Shown: positions 34,068 through 42,989 of the stretch, one piece after another
Position numbering within the stretch: position 1 is the first letter of the stretch
Layout of the letters: each line of letters begins with the position of its first letter
NCBI RefSeq assembly: GCF_011065935.2
Contig: NZ_JAAMNH020000001.1
Location: forward strand, 455,001-519,000
Source: Clostridium estertheticum
Lineage (GTDB): Bacteria > Bacillota > Clostridia > Clostridiales > Clostridiaceae
Direction of reading: 5' to 3'
DNA: 64,000 nt
Made by a program: the position numbers and the translations under genes
The notes under the pieces: model-generated
Database searches by the model: none
What the model was told of the DNA's origin: nothing
The model's input: the letters and a program-made list of their open reading frames with translations, nothing else

Positions 34068-35696
34068 ATGGCTAAAAGTATATTATTTGGAGAAGACGCA
34101 AGAAGAGCTATGCAAAGAGGTGTAGATAAGCTTGCAGATACGGTTAAAATTACACTAGGACCCAAAGGAAGAAATGTCATTTTAGATAAAAAATTTGGAT
34201 CACCATTAATAACTAATGATGGTGTTACTATAGCTAGAGAAATAGAATTAGAAGATCCTTATGAAAATATGGGAGCGCAACTTGTTAAAGAAGTGGCTAC
34301 AAAGACTAATGACGTAGCAGGTGATGGAACAACTACAGCTACACTTCTTGCTCAAGCTATTATAAGAGAAGGCCTTAAAAATGTTACGGCTGGTGCCAAC
34401 CCTATGTTAATAAGAACTGGTATAAAAATGGCTGTAGATAAAGCTGTTGAAGAAATTAAAAAATCTTCTAAACCAGTTAACGGTAAGGAAGATATAGCTA
34501 GAGTAGCTGCAATATCAGCTAGTGATGAACAAATTGGAACTCTAATAGCCGATGCTATGGAAAAAGTAGGTAATGAAGGTGTTATAACTGTTGAAGAATC
34601 AAAATCTATGGAAACTGAACTTGATGTAGTTGAAGGAATGCAGTTTGATAGAGGATATTTAAGTGCATATATGGTTACAGATGCAGAAAAAATGGAAGCA
34701 AACCTTGAAGAAGCATATATTTTAATAACAGATAAGAAAATTACTAATATACAAGATATACTTCCAATACTTGAGCAAATTGTTCAACAAGGAAGAAAGT
34801 TATTAATAATTGCTGAAGATGTTGAAGGTGAAGCACTAGGTACATTAGTTGTTAATAAATTAAGAGGAACATTTACTTGCGTAGCTGTTAAAGCTCCAGG
34901 TTTTGGTGATAGAAGAAAAGAAATGCTTCAAGATATAGCGATTTTAACTGGTGGAGAAGTTATCTGTGAAGAATTAGGAAGAGAATTAAAAGATGTTACT
35001 CTAGATATGCTAGGAAGAGCTGAAAGTGTTAAAATATCTAAAGAAAACACTACAATAGTAAACGGAAAAGGTGAAAAAGATTCAATACATGATAGAGTTT
35101 CTCAAATTAAGAGACAAATTGAAGAAACTACATCGGATTTCGATAGAGAAAAATTGCAAGAAAGGCTTGCTAAACTTGCAGGGGGAGTAGCTGTAATAAA
35201 AGTTGGAGCTGCTACTGAAACTGAATTAAAAGAAAAGAAACTAAGAATAGAAGATGCTCTTGCAGCTACAAAAGCAGCAGTTGAAGAGGGAATCCTTCCT
35301 GGTGGCGGAACAGTTTATATTAATGCTATTATAGAGATTGCCAAATTAACATCAGATATATCAGATGTTCAAGTGGGTATCAACATAATTAAAAGAGCTT
35401 TAGAAGAACCATTAAGACAAATAGCTACAAATGCGGGTGCAGAAGCTTCAGTTATAATAGAAAAAGTAAGAGAAAGCGCTGGAGAAGTTGGATATGACGC
35501 TCTACGTGGAGAAATGGTAAATATGATAAAAGCAGGAATTGTAGATCCTACAAAGGTTGTAAGATCAGCACTTCAAAACGCCGCATCTGTTGCAGCAACA
35601 TTCTTAACAACAGAAGTTGCAGTTGCAGATATTCCAGAAAAAAATGCAGCACCAATGGGTGGCGGACCAGGAATGGGAATGGACGGAATGTACTAA
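34068..35696 (+). CDS. groL: Chaperonin GroEL
   Basis: 542-residue chaperonin with the ATP site VTLGPKGRNV/ITLGPKGRNV near residue 28, AGDGTTTATLLAQA near residue 85 and the glycine-methionine tail GGGPGMGMDGMY. Length and all three domains are normal. It starts behind ATAGGAGGG, 111 bases after groES, and ends in a strong terminator. Confidence 0.98.
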   Translation: MAKSILFGEDARRAMQRGVDKLADTVKITLGPKGRNVILDKKFGSPLITNDGVTIAREIELEDPYENMGAQLVKEVATKTNDVAGDGTTTATLLAQAIIREGLKNVTAGANPMLIRTGIKMAVDKAVEEIKKSSKPVNGKEDIARVAAISASDEQIGTLIADAMEKVGNEGVITVEESKSMETELDVVEGMQFDRGYLSAYMVTDAEKMEANLEEAYILITDKKITNIQDILPILEQIVQQGRKLLIIAEDVEGEALGTLVVNKLRGTFTCVAVKAPGFGDRRKEMLQDIAILTGGEVICEELGRELKDVTLDMLGRAESVKISKENTTIVNGKGEKDSIHDRVSQIKRQIEETTSDFDREKLQERLAKLAGGVAVIKVGAATETELKEKKLRIEDALAATKAAVEEGILPGGGTVYINAIIEIAKLTSDISDVQVGINIIKRALEEPLRQIATNAGAEASVIIEKVRESAGEVGYDALRGEMVNMIKAGIVDPTKVVRSALQNAASVAATFLTTEVAVADIPEKNAAPMGGGPGMGMDGMY

Positions 35697-35728
35697 AAGT
35701 AAATTAAAATAAAAACATATTTAAATAA

Positions 35729-35763
35729 AAAATTAGCTAGGCTGAGTCCTAGTTAATTTTTTT
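35729..35763 (+). terminator. Terminator of groESL
   Basis: AAAATTAGCTAGG pairs with CCTAGTTAATTTT (one G-T) around CTGAGT and continues into seven T residues. Confidence 0.9.
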
Positions 35764-35832
35764 ATACTTTTAATATGTTTCTAATGGACTGACTTGTTTA
35801 ATATTATGATTTGCCTTGGTAAGAAATTGCCA

Positions 35833-35861
35833 TTGACAAATTATCAAACATTATCTATTAT
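35833..35861 (+). promoter_or_regulatory. Promoter of guaBA
   Basis: Consensus -35 TTGACA, exactly 17 bases, then TATTAT. RNA would start near 35868, about 20 bases before the riboswitch aptamer. Confidence 0.82.
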
Positions 35862-35886
35862 TAATACTAACTTTAAAAAAAATAAC

Positions 35887-35957
35887 GTCACTCGTATATC
35901 CCTTGAATATGGCAAGGAGTATCTACCGGAAGCCACAAATTTCCGACTATGGGTAAT
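35887..35957 (+). ncRNA. Guanine riboswitch (purine class)
   Basis: P1 ACTCGTA pairs with TATGGGT. P2/L2 shows CCTT-GAATATGGC-AAGG, J2/3 shows TATCTACC, and P3/L3 shows CGGAA-GCCACAAAT-TTCCG. The base just before the 3' strand of P1 (35947) is C, the position that makes the class guanine- rather than adenine-specific. Placed in front of guaB it would lower GMP synthesis when guanine is plentiful. Confidence 0.92.
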
Positions 35958-35977
35958 CTTAGTGTGTACTTATTTTA

Positions 35978-36024
35978 GGCATGCTAATTTTACTTTAGTC
36001 AAAGTAGGATTGGTATGCCTTTTT
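35978..36024 (+). terminator. Guanine riboswitch terminator
   Basis: A 19-bp hairpin starting GGCATGCTAATTTTACTTT and ending GGTATGCC is followed by TTTTTAT. It is the expression platform of the riboswitch before guaB. Confidence 0.9.
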
Positions 36025-36179
36025 ATACTTTCTATATTAATTTTAAAAAGTTGTATATATAAATATTTTTATGCTAATTATAAAGATAAATAAGGCCCAC
36101 TTTAATAAAAAACATGTGTGCATGTTGGTCTCTTTATTTTCATTTATATAAAATAGAATTCTGAAAGGGTGTTGATTAA

Positions 36180-37634
36180 ATGGCAAAGATATTAAAACAA
36201 GCATATACATTTGATGATGTATTATTAGTTCCAAATAAGTCAGAGGTTTTACCAAGGGACGTTAGCTTAGTTACTTACCTTACAAAAAAAATAAAACTTA
36301 ACATACCTCTAATAAGTGCAGGTATGGACACAGTTACTGAATCTAGAATGGCTATTGCTATGGCTAGAGAAGGTGGAATAGGAATCATACATAAGAACAT
36401 GAGTATTGAAAGCCAAGCTATCGAAGTAGACAGAGTTAAAAGACAAGAAAATGGTGTAATTACAGATCCGTTCTTCCTATCTCCAGATAATATTTTAGAA
36501 GATGCACTAGCATTAATGAGCAAATATAGAATATCAGGAGTGCCAATTACAACTAATGGTAAATTAGTTGGAATAATTACTAATAGAGATATAGTTTTTG
36601 AAACTGATTATAGTAAAAAAATTAAAGACATAATGACAAGTGAGAATTTAATTACTGCATCAGAAGGAACAAGCATGGAAGAGGCTAAGCAGCTTCTTAA
36701 AAAACATAAAATAGAGAAGTTACCTTTAGTAGATAGCGAAAATAATTTAAGAGGACTTATTACAATAAAAGATATAGAGAAAACAATAAAATTTCCTAAT
36801 GCTGCAAAGGATTCTAGAGGAAGATTATTATGTGGCGCATCTGTTGGAGTAACTTCCGATATGATGGCGAGAATAGAAGCCTTAGTAAAGGCTGGAGTAG
36901 ATGTAATAAATATAGATACAGCTCATGGTCATCATATAGGAGTAATCGACGGAGTAAGGAAAATAAGATCTGAATACCCAGAACTTCAAATAATAGCAGG
37001 AAATATTGCAACAGCTGAGGCAACTCGTGATTTAATCCAGGCAGGAGCAGATTGTGTAAAAGTAGGCATAGGCCCTGGATCAATTTGTACTACAAGAATT
37101 GTAGCAGGAGTAGGAGTTCCACAACTCACAGCAGTTATGGATTGCGTTTACGAAGCGAATAAATATGGAGTACCTGTAATTGCAGATGGTGGTATAAAGT
37201 ACTCAGGAGACATCGTTAAGGCATTAGCAGCAGGGGCTAAAGTGGTTATGATGGGATCTATGTTTGCAGGTTGCGAAGAAGCACCTGGTGAAATGGAAAT
37301 CTACCAAGGAAGAAGCTATAAGGTATACAGAGGCATGGGTTCACTAAGTGCTATGGCTTGTGGAAGTAAGGATAGATATTTCCAAGAAGGAAATAAAAAG
37401 TTAGTGCCTGAGGGCGTAGAAGGAAGAATAGCTTTCAAAGGAACTGTTGTTGAAACTATATATCAGATGATTGGTGGTATACGTTCAGGGATGGGATATT
37501 TAGGATCTGCAACCCTTGAACAATTATTTGAGACTTCAACCTTTGTTATACAAAGTTCGGCAGGGCTAAGAGAAAGTCATCCACATGATGTGCACATTAC
37601 AAAAGAAGCACCAAATTACAGTGTGAACAGCTAA
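36180..37634 (+). CDS. guaB: IMP dehydrogenase
   Basis: 484-residue enzyme that oxidises IMP to XMP, the committed step to GMP. The barrel is split by a pair of CBS domains (about 95-205). The active-site loop GPGSICTTR holds C303, and the flap region with RYFQEG is present. The ATG follows AAAGGGTG. Expression is predicted to be controlled by the guanine riboswitch upstream. The stop codon lies inside a run of 10-base repeats before guaA. Confidence 0.97.
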   Translation: MAKILKQAYTFDDVLLVPNKSEVLPRDVSLVTYLTKKIKLNIPLISAGMDTVTESRMAIAMAREGGIGIIHKNMSIESQAIEVDRVKRQENGVITDPFFLSPDNILEDALALMSKYRISGVPITTNGKLVGIITNRDIVFETDYSKKIKDIMTSENLITASEGTSMEEAKQLLKKHKIEKLPLVDSENNLRGLITIKDIEKTIKFPNAAKDSRGRLLCGASVGVTSDMMARIEALVKAGVDVINIDTAHGHHIGVIDGVRKIRSEYPELQIIAGNIATAEATRDLIQAGADCVKVGIGPGSICTTRIVAGVGVPQLTAVMDCVYEANKYGVPVIADGGIKYSGDIVKALAAGAKVVMMGSMFAGCEEAPGEMEIYQGRSYKVYRGMGSLSAMACGSKDRYFQEGNKKLVPEGVEGRIAFKGTVVETIYQMIGGIRSGMGYLGSATLEQLFETSTFVIQSSAGLRESHPHDVHITKEAPNYSVNS

Positions 37635-37678
37635 GAATAGCTGAAAATAGCTAAGAATAGCTAAAAATAGTTAAGAAA
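37629..37678 (+). repeat. Five 10-base tandem repeats between guaB and guaA
   Basis: Units AGCTAAGAAT, AGCTGAAAAT, AGCTAAGAAT, AGCTAAAAAT and AGTTAAGAAA follow one another. The first unit carries the guaB stop codon, and every unit contains a possible stop in some frame. Confidence 0.8.
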
Positions 37679-37706
37679 AAGCCTTAAGGTTATAGGAGGA
37701 AAAACA

Positions 37707-39239
37707 TTGAACAATAGAGAATTAATTTTAGTAGTTGACTTTGGTGGTCAATATAATCAACTTATTGCAAGAAGAGTTAGAGAAAATAATGTTTACTGTG
37801 AGATAATACCCTACACATTTTCTGCAGAAAAAATAAAAAATATGAATCCAAAAGGTATAATATTCACTGGTGGTCCAAATAGTGTTTATGCGCAGGGCGC
37901 TCCAAAAGTGGAGAAAGAAATATTTGAGATGGGGGTTCCTATTTTAGGAATATGTTATGGTGCTCAATTAATGGCACAGTCCTTTGGTGGAAAAGTTATA
38001 ACTCCTGATGTTCGTGAATATGGGAAAATAGAAGTTGACTTATGTAAGGATGCTATTATTTTCAAAGGAATAGAAGAAAATCAATGCTGGATGAGTCATA
38101 CAGACCATATATCCATGGCGCCAGAAGGATTTGATATAATAGCAACTTCTAAAGATTGTCCAGTAGCTGCTATGGCTAATGTTTCTAAAAAACTCTATGG
38201 AGTTCAGTTCCACCCAGAAGTAAAACATACTCTTTTTGGTGAAGAAATGATTAGAAAGTTCCTATATGGTGTATGCGAAGTTAAGGGTGATTGGTCAATG
38301 TCATCTTTCGCAGAAGAAAAAATTAAATCTATACGCGAATTAGTTGGAGACAAAAAAGTACTTTGTGCTTTTTCAGGAGGAGTAGATTCTTCAGTTGCCG
38401 CAATGCTTGTACATAAAGCAATAGGTAAGCAGCTAACTTGCGTATTTGTAGATCATGGTCTTTTAAGAAAAGATGAAGGCGATCAAGTTGAGACAATATT
38501 TAAAGATGAATTTGATATGAATATAATAAGAGTTAATGTTCAAGATAGATTCTTAGGTAAGCTTAAAGGCGTAAGTGATCCAGAGCAAAAGAGAAAGATA
38601 ATTGGAGAAGAATTTATAAGAGTTTTTGAAGAAGAGTCTAATAAACTTGGACAATTAGATTTCCTTGTGCAAGGCACAATATATCCGGATGTAGTTGAAA
38701 GTGGTACTGCAACTTCTGCTACTATAAAAAGTCATCATAATGTTGGTGGACTTCCAGAGGATATGCACTTTAAACTAATAGAGCCTCTACGCGAACTATT
38801 TAAAGATGAGGTCAGAGCAGTGGGAGAAGAACTTGGAATTCCTCACCACCTTGTGTGGAGACAGCCATTCCCAGGACCAGGCCTTGCTATAAGAGTGCTT
38901 GGAGAAATAACACCGGAAAAATTATTTATAACTAGCGAAGCAGACGCAATATTTAGAGATGAAGTGGCTAAAGCAGGGCTAGAAAGTGAAATATGGCAAT
39001 ACTTTGCATGTCTGCCTAACATCCAATCCGTTGGAGTAATGGGAGATGAGCGAACATACTGTCATACAGTTGCTCTAAGAGCTGTAACTAGTTCAGATGG
39101 AATGACTTCAGATTGGTCGAGAATACCATACGAAGTATTAGATAAGGTGTCTAGAAGGATTGTTAATGAAGTTAAAGGAGTAAACAGAATTGTTTATGAC
39201 ATAACCTCAAAACCGCCTTCAACTATTGAGTGGGAATAA
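37707..39239 (+). CDS. guaA: GMP synthase (glutamine-hydrolysing)
   Basis: 510-residue enzyme making GMP from XMP. The class I glutaminase domain has catalytic Cys in GICYGAQL and the HPEVKHT stretch. The ATP-pyrophosphatase domain has SGGVDSS, and the C-terminal dimerisation domain ends PPSTIEWE. The start is a TTG seven bases after AGGAGGA. It is transcribed with guaB and ended by nested hairpins. Confidence 0.97.
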   Translation: MNNRELILVVDFGGQYNQLIARRVRENNVYCEIIPYTFSAEKIKNMNPKGIIFTGGPNSVYAQGAPKVEKEIFEMGVPILGICYGAQLMAQSFGGKVITPDVREYGKIEVDLCKDAIIFKGIEENQCWMSHTDHISMAPEGFDIIATSKDCPVAAMANVSKKLYGVQFHPEVKHTLFGEEMIRKFLYGVCEVKGDWSMSSFAEEKIKSIRELVGDKKVLCAFSGGVDSSVAAMLVHKAIGKQLTCVFVDHGLLRKDEGDQVETIFKDEFDMNIIRVNVQDRFLGKLKGVSDPEQKRKIIGEEFIRVFEEESNKLGQLDFLVQGTIYPDVVESGTATSATIKSHHNVGGLPEDMHFKLIEPLRELFKDEVRAVGEELGIPHHLVWRQPFPGPGLAIRVLGEITPEKLFITSEADAIFRDEVAKAGLESEIWQYFACLPNIQSVGVMGDERTYCHTVALRAVTSSDGMTSDWSRIPYEVLDKVSRRIVNEVKGVNRIVYDITSKPPSTIEWE

Positions 39240-39284
39240 GATAAACTCCTCTAGATGCAGTAATATCAACGTTTATATAAAATA

Positions 39285-39356
39285 AAAAGTGTCTTAGATT
39301 TATTTTTTAATTAAGATAAATTTAAGGCACTTTTGTATTTTTTGTGCCTTAAAAAG
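39285..39356 (+). terminator. Overlapping hairpins after guaA
   Basis: AAAAGTGTCTTA and its partner form a first hairpin (39285-39334) followed by a T-rich run. The 3' arm AAGGCAC can instead pair with GTGCCTT (39344-39350). The two structures exclude each other, so this may be a double terminator. Confidence 0.7.
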
Positions 39357-39452
39357 GAGGTATAAGCAGCTATAATATATATGAACATTTAATAACATTT
39401 ATATACATATAAATACTATTATTGTTTAACCTAATAGTAGAGGTGATCGTAT

Positions 39453-40083
39453 ATGCATGAATATGTAAGTATAACAAAAGCTGCTCAATTTTTAACACCT
39501 AAAACTATGAGAGTGTGGGACAAAGAAGGGATACTAAAAAGTTATAAAACTCCCAAAGGTCATAGAAGGTATTTACTAGACGAAATAGAAACTTTAACGC
39601 TCGGCAGAGTTGCGAATAGCACTGTAAATATAGATAATAAAGTTTATATATATTCAAGAGTTTCTACAAAAAAAACAATTTGTAAGCGGTAATTTGGATA
39701 GACAAACTCAAAGATTAAAAGAATATTGCTTAAATAAAAATTATGAAGTTATTGAGACATATAGCGAAATAGCCTTAGGATTAAATGACAAAAAGGTAAA
39801 GTTAATTAAAATGTTATCTAACTTAAATGGGATAAGTAAAATAATTGTAGAATATCCAGATAGTTTAACTAGATTTGGTTTAAACTATTTAATAATAATG
39901 CTAAAAAACCTAGGGATAATTGTAGAATTCGTTGAAAGTAATGAAAATAACTCTGTTAACGAAGATATGACTAAAGATATTATAAGTATAATAACCTGCT
40001 TTTCTGCTAAATTGTACGGTGCTAGAGGTGGGCGAAAAGTTAAAAGGACTTTAAAGGAATTAGCTCTAAATAAAGCTGAGTAG
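39453..40083 (+). pseudogene. IS607-type serine recombinase (TnpA), frameshifted
   Basis: The first 77 residues form a MerR-like HTH domain (VSITKAAQFL, GHRRYLLDEI) running into the resolvase start YIYSRVSTKK with the catalytic serine. An A8 run at 39668-39675 then shifts the frame and a stop follows at 39690-39692. The other frame continues without a break as QFVSGNLDRQTQRLKEYC and the rest of the catalytic domain to 40083. Removing one A restores a normal IS607 recombinase of about 209 residues. It is either inactivated or made by slippage on the A run. TnpB should follow but only a remnant is seen. Confidence 0.8.
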
Positions 40084-40230
40084 AACAGGTGGTGAATATA
40101 ATTATGAAGGTAGCTTTTCAATCTGTAGCAAGGAGCATTGATTAATGCACATGGGTTCAACCCTGCTATTCTGTGTATAGAATTTGATACCAAAATACCT
40201 CTGTAAATGGCATGGTTATGCCATTTTTTT
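40084..40230 (+). mobile_element. Right end of the IS607-type element with tnpB remnant
   Basis: After the recombinase an RBS (CAGGTGGTG) and ATG at 40104 start a 12-codon frame that stops at once. Another frame reads INAHGFNPAILC and ends at 40205. No TnpB nuclease domain is present, so tnpB seems deleted. The stretch ends in a strong hairpin, ATGGCAT-GGTT-ATGCCAT (40207-40224), with a run of seven T residues. Confidence 0.45.
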
Positions 40231-40323
40231 CATTTTCTCTTATTCTTATTTAGTATACTAATTAAATCAAGTTTGAACTTTACAACCTCAAAAAATATAA
40301 TTATATACAAAAAGAAGATTTCA

Positions 40324-40353
40324 ACTCCTGTAATCATTGCAGGAGTATTTTTT
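40324..40353 (+). terminator. Terminator-like hairpin
   Basis: ACTCCTG pairs with CAGGAGT around TAATCATTG and runs into ATTTTTTATTTT. It lies before a small gene, so it may end a short upstream transcript or act as an attenuator. Confidence 0.7.
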
Positions 40354-40382
40354 ATTTTAAATAAAATTTAGGAGGAAGAGAA

Positions 40383-40493
40383 ATGAAAAGTAATATCGTT
40401 GTAGTAAAGGAAAAAGGAATTGCGTTAGTTTTTGCAAGAAATAGAAGGGATAAGGCATTCAGTACACCACACGTGCCTTATTCTCAATTCTAA
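40383..40493 (+). CDS. Small 36-residue hypothetical protein
   Basis: A short reading frame starting MKSNIVVVKEKGIALVF behind an excellent GGAGGAAGAG site, six bases before the ATG. I do not recognise it. It is basic in the middle (ARNRRDK) and has no membrane segment. It lies between a terminator-like hairpin and a bidirectional terminator in an IS-scarred region, so it may be the head of a truncated larger gene. Evidence is the ribosome binding site only. Confidence 0.4.
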   Translation: MKSNIVVVKEKGIALVFARNRRDKAFSTPHVPYSQF

Positions 40494-40538
40494 GGTACTT
40501 TAAATAGCATGGAGTGTAGCGATACATAATTGTTGAAA

Positions 40539-40585
40539 AAATAATACCCCCAACCTCTTTTTTAAAAAGGTCAAGGGTATTATTT
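40539..40585. terminator. Bidirectional terminator
   Basis: AATAATACCC and GGGTATTATT enclose an inner AACCTCTTTTT/AAAAAGGT stem. It serves the small upstream frame and the opposite-strand zinc-ribbon gene. Confidence 0.8.
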
Positions 40586-40626
40586 CAAGCAATATATCAT
40601 TCTTTATAATTGCATTTCATTAAAAA

Positions 40627-41184
40627 TTATTTTAACGTACATTTATTGACACCGACATTCATTGATTTTCCATCAACAACACCTTGAATAGTAACTTTAT
40701 CACCTTTTTTCAAACTAGCTATCTTATCAATTTCTGTTTTTTCATCAAAGAAACATTGAACATTTGTTATTGCAAAATCTTTTTCTGCTGAAAGAGTAAT
40801 GAAAGTTTGTCCAAGCAAAACACCAATATCGTCTATTTTCCCTGTTGTTTCAATAGTTTTATCTTTGTAATTTTTATCTGCATTTACTTCATTTGCTTCA
40901 TATGCTTTTGCTAAATCAGCTGCCGAAACCTTTAATGCTTCTACCTTTTTTTCTACAGGTTTATCTTTAGTAGTTGTACTTGTAGCAGGAGCAGTTGTAC
41001 TAGCACTATCTTTATCTCCACCCATTGCCGAGCCGATACCACCTAAAATAACAAGTGCTAAAATAACAGTTAATACCTTATGTTTCATAAAAAAGTTTCT
41101 TTGGTCTTTACCACAATGAACGCATTTGTTTACACCTTTTGCAATTTCTTTATTACATGCCTTACAATTTACCATTTTTGTCAT
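40627..41184 (-). CDS. Zinc-ribbon membrane protein with OB-like (tRNA_anti-like) domain
   Basis: 185-residue protein. An N-terminal zinc ribbon has CKAC...CVHC (about residues 6-25). One membrane segment follows (about 34-52), then a Ser/Thr/Ala and Lys linker and an OB-fold-like domain (about 90-185) with TIETTGKIDDIG and KKGDKVTIQGVV. Such proteins are common and uncharacterised in Firmicutes. The ATG at 41184 is eight bases after AGGTGG; an in-frame GTG 12 bases upstream overlaps that site. A consensus promoter lies 53 bases upstream. Confidence 0.82.
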   Translation of the reverse strand: MTKMVNCKACNKEIAKGVNKCVHCGKDQRNFFMKHKVLTVILALVILGGIGSAMGGDKDSASTTAPATSTTTKDKPVEKKVEALKVSAADLAKAYEANEVNADKNYKDKTIETTGKIDDIGVLLGQTFITLSAEKDFAITNVQCFFDEKTEIDKIASLKKGDKVTIQGVVDGKSMNVGVNKCTLK

Positions 41185-41236
41185 TTGTTTGTCCACCTTT
41201 TGTTTTTTTATTTATTTATTTAATTTTCCATTCACA

Positions 41237-41265
41237 AGTATATTGTATCTTTTGCATTGTGTCAA
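41237..41265 (-). promoter_or_regulatory. Promoter of the zinc-ribbon membrane protein gene
   Basis: On the minus strand: consensus -35 TTGACA, 17-base spacer and TATACT. Confidence 0.8.
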
Positions 41266-41269
41266 TTGA

Positions 41270-41976
41270 AATCCTTAATTGTAATTATATGTATTAAATT
41301 ATACCATTTATTTGAAATATATTTTCATTACAGTATGTGATTACGGAGCATTAAATAGGCAAAACAAGGCGAAATAGGGTAATTGGGTGTATGGTCAATG
41401 GTTTGCCTGTGCCTGTAATATAAGTGACATACCGTCATTAACCCATTACAAAAATCTAATATCAAACTGTCTAATTTGACTATATTTGACTATATTAAAC
41501 CGTATAATCCAATTAGGTTCGGAGTAGTCCCGATAAACCTTTCATTTGCTCTGTTTTAAGAGATTGTTTAATAAAAGGGGGACTATGACACCTTTTGACC
41601 CTGTAATGTCTTTAAATCAAGTGTAATGGGTGTAAGTCATCATAGCGAATACTACACTCTACCCTGTTACGTTCATATTAAAAGGTTGTTGATATAGGGT
41701 ATACCCTAAAAATGTTAAGTTAAAAAACCATAATAATATCAAATTCATTAAAGGTATTAAAATAGAATTTTTAAATTGAAATTATATACCATTAATTGTA
41801 CAATGGATATATATATGGTCGGTTCGGGTGTGTAATAAATATGAAATAGTTGAAAAAATCATTAATTAAAGATATTACTAAGTAGCTGATTGCAAAACTC
41901 TAAAAGATTTTAGTGTGCTATCTATCTGATATTTTAGCGAACTTAATAAGCATTAACTTAATCATAAAAAAAATGA
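41270..41976. other. Gene-free stretch with short repeats
   Basis: About 700 bases with stops in all frames. It holds a direct repeat of TTTGACTATA near 41475-41500, a perfect palindrome TAGGGTATACCCTA (41695-41708), and a stretch with more G and C than its surroundings around 41340-41440. I see no known RNA family or gene; it may be the wreck of a mobile element. Confidence 0.4.
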
Positions 41977-42360
41977 TTAGGCTATTAAAGATTTTATAGA
42001 TAAGAGATGAGATTTTTTATCAAGCTTATCAGCAATCAAAATTACAATTTGTTGTGTTATTGCAGCGAGGATTACTTCAACCTTAAGGGAAACTGTATTT
42101 TTAAGCTTTGTATATCCAAGTCCCATAGGGAATTTTACCATGAAGTTTGTTCTTTCTATTATTGTTCTTTTTTTATAAAGCTGAATCCATTTATCTGATC
42201 CTCTTGGGATAACAGTATTTAATCTGTAATTATCATTAACATTAGTATGATGCATTCTACCACAAGGGGATGTAGTACAAGGTTTTTCACAGGATAGAGT
42301 ATAAGTTGTTTTACCTTTTATAGTTTTCTTCTTTGGAAGTGGTTCTGCTGTATGCTATTA
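41977..42360 (-). pseudogene. DDE transposase remnant (C-terminal part)
   Basis: The frame reads LSCEKPCTTSPCGRMHHTN, then NTVIPRGSDKWIQLYKKRT and IIERTNFMVK, a pattern of IS1182/IS4-like transposase ends with the last acidic residue in the RTIIERTN region. An in-frame stop lies upstream at about 42360, and the catalytic N-terminal part is missing. The frame can be read back past the ATG at 42255, so it is a truncated tail and not a small gene. Confidence 0.65.
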
Positions 42361-42565
42361 AATGGGTATATCATAACCACTTTTTTAATGTTTTTAAATA
42401 AATAATAGAGGGAGTTATGAAATTGAAAAAGGGGATATCTAAAGGACAACAAATAATTTAAATATATCATTAAGAAATAAAAATTAACCTTGATTTTACA
42501 TTGACTATGCTAATATGAAAATGTACTTAGCAATAAGTAACAAATTATATTAGGAGGACAAAAAA

Positions 42566-42898
42566 ATGAAAAAATTACAATTAGGAGCACTAGCATTAGT
42601 AGCAGTATTAACAGTAGGTGGAGCTACTACTTTTGCATCACAAAATGAGAATGAAAATAAATTAGGTACAGCAAGTATAGCAGCTACACTAACTACAACA
42701 GCAACAAAAGCCACGGCTGAAGAAATAGCTCAACATGAAAAGATGGTTAAAGATGGTACAGCAACTTCAGCAACTGCAAGTACATCAGCAATAAAAGCTA
42801 CAGCAGAAGAAATAGCTCAACATGAAAAGATGATTAAAGATGGTACTTTAGCTACACCATCTACAGCTGCAACTTTAACTGAAGCTTCAACTAAATAA
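42566..42898 (+). CDS. Small secreted protein with two KATAEEIAQHEKM repeats
   Basis: 110-residue protein. A signal peptide covers about residues 1-25 (KKLQLGALALVAVLTVGGATTFA). The rest is rich in Ala, Thr, Lys and Glu and has two nearly identical repeats, KATAEEIAQHEKM(V/I)KDGT, at about 48-67 and 76-95. There are no cysteines or membrane anchor. GGAGGA lies eight bases before the ATG. It lies 91 bases before a response regulator and kinase on the same strand. I do not recognise a family; it could be an envelope protein or a signal sensed or controlled by that pair. Confidence 0.75.
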   Translation: MKKLQLGALALVAVLTVGGATTFASQNENENKLGTASIAATLTTTATKATAEEIAQHEKMVKDGTATSATASTSAIKATAEEIAQHEKMIKDGTLATPSTAATLTEASTK

Positions 42899-42989
42899 AT
42901 AGTAGCTCAGGATGCTGGTTATATTAATGATTATTGATTATAATTATTGATATAATCGGCATTTATTATATATAGATAAGGAGATCTTT

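Noticed and set aside
35794..36093. A 99-codon plus-strand reading frame between groEL and guaB
   Set aside because: It runs through the guaBA promoter, the guanine riboswitch and its terminator, and has no ribosome binding site. The RNA explains the sequence.
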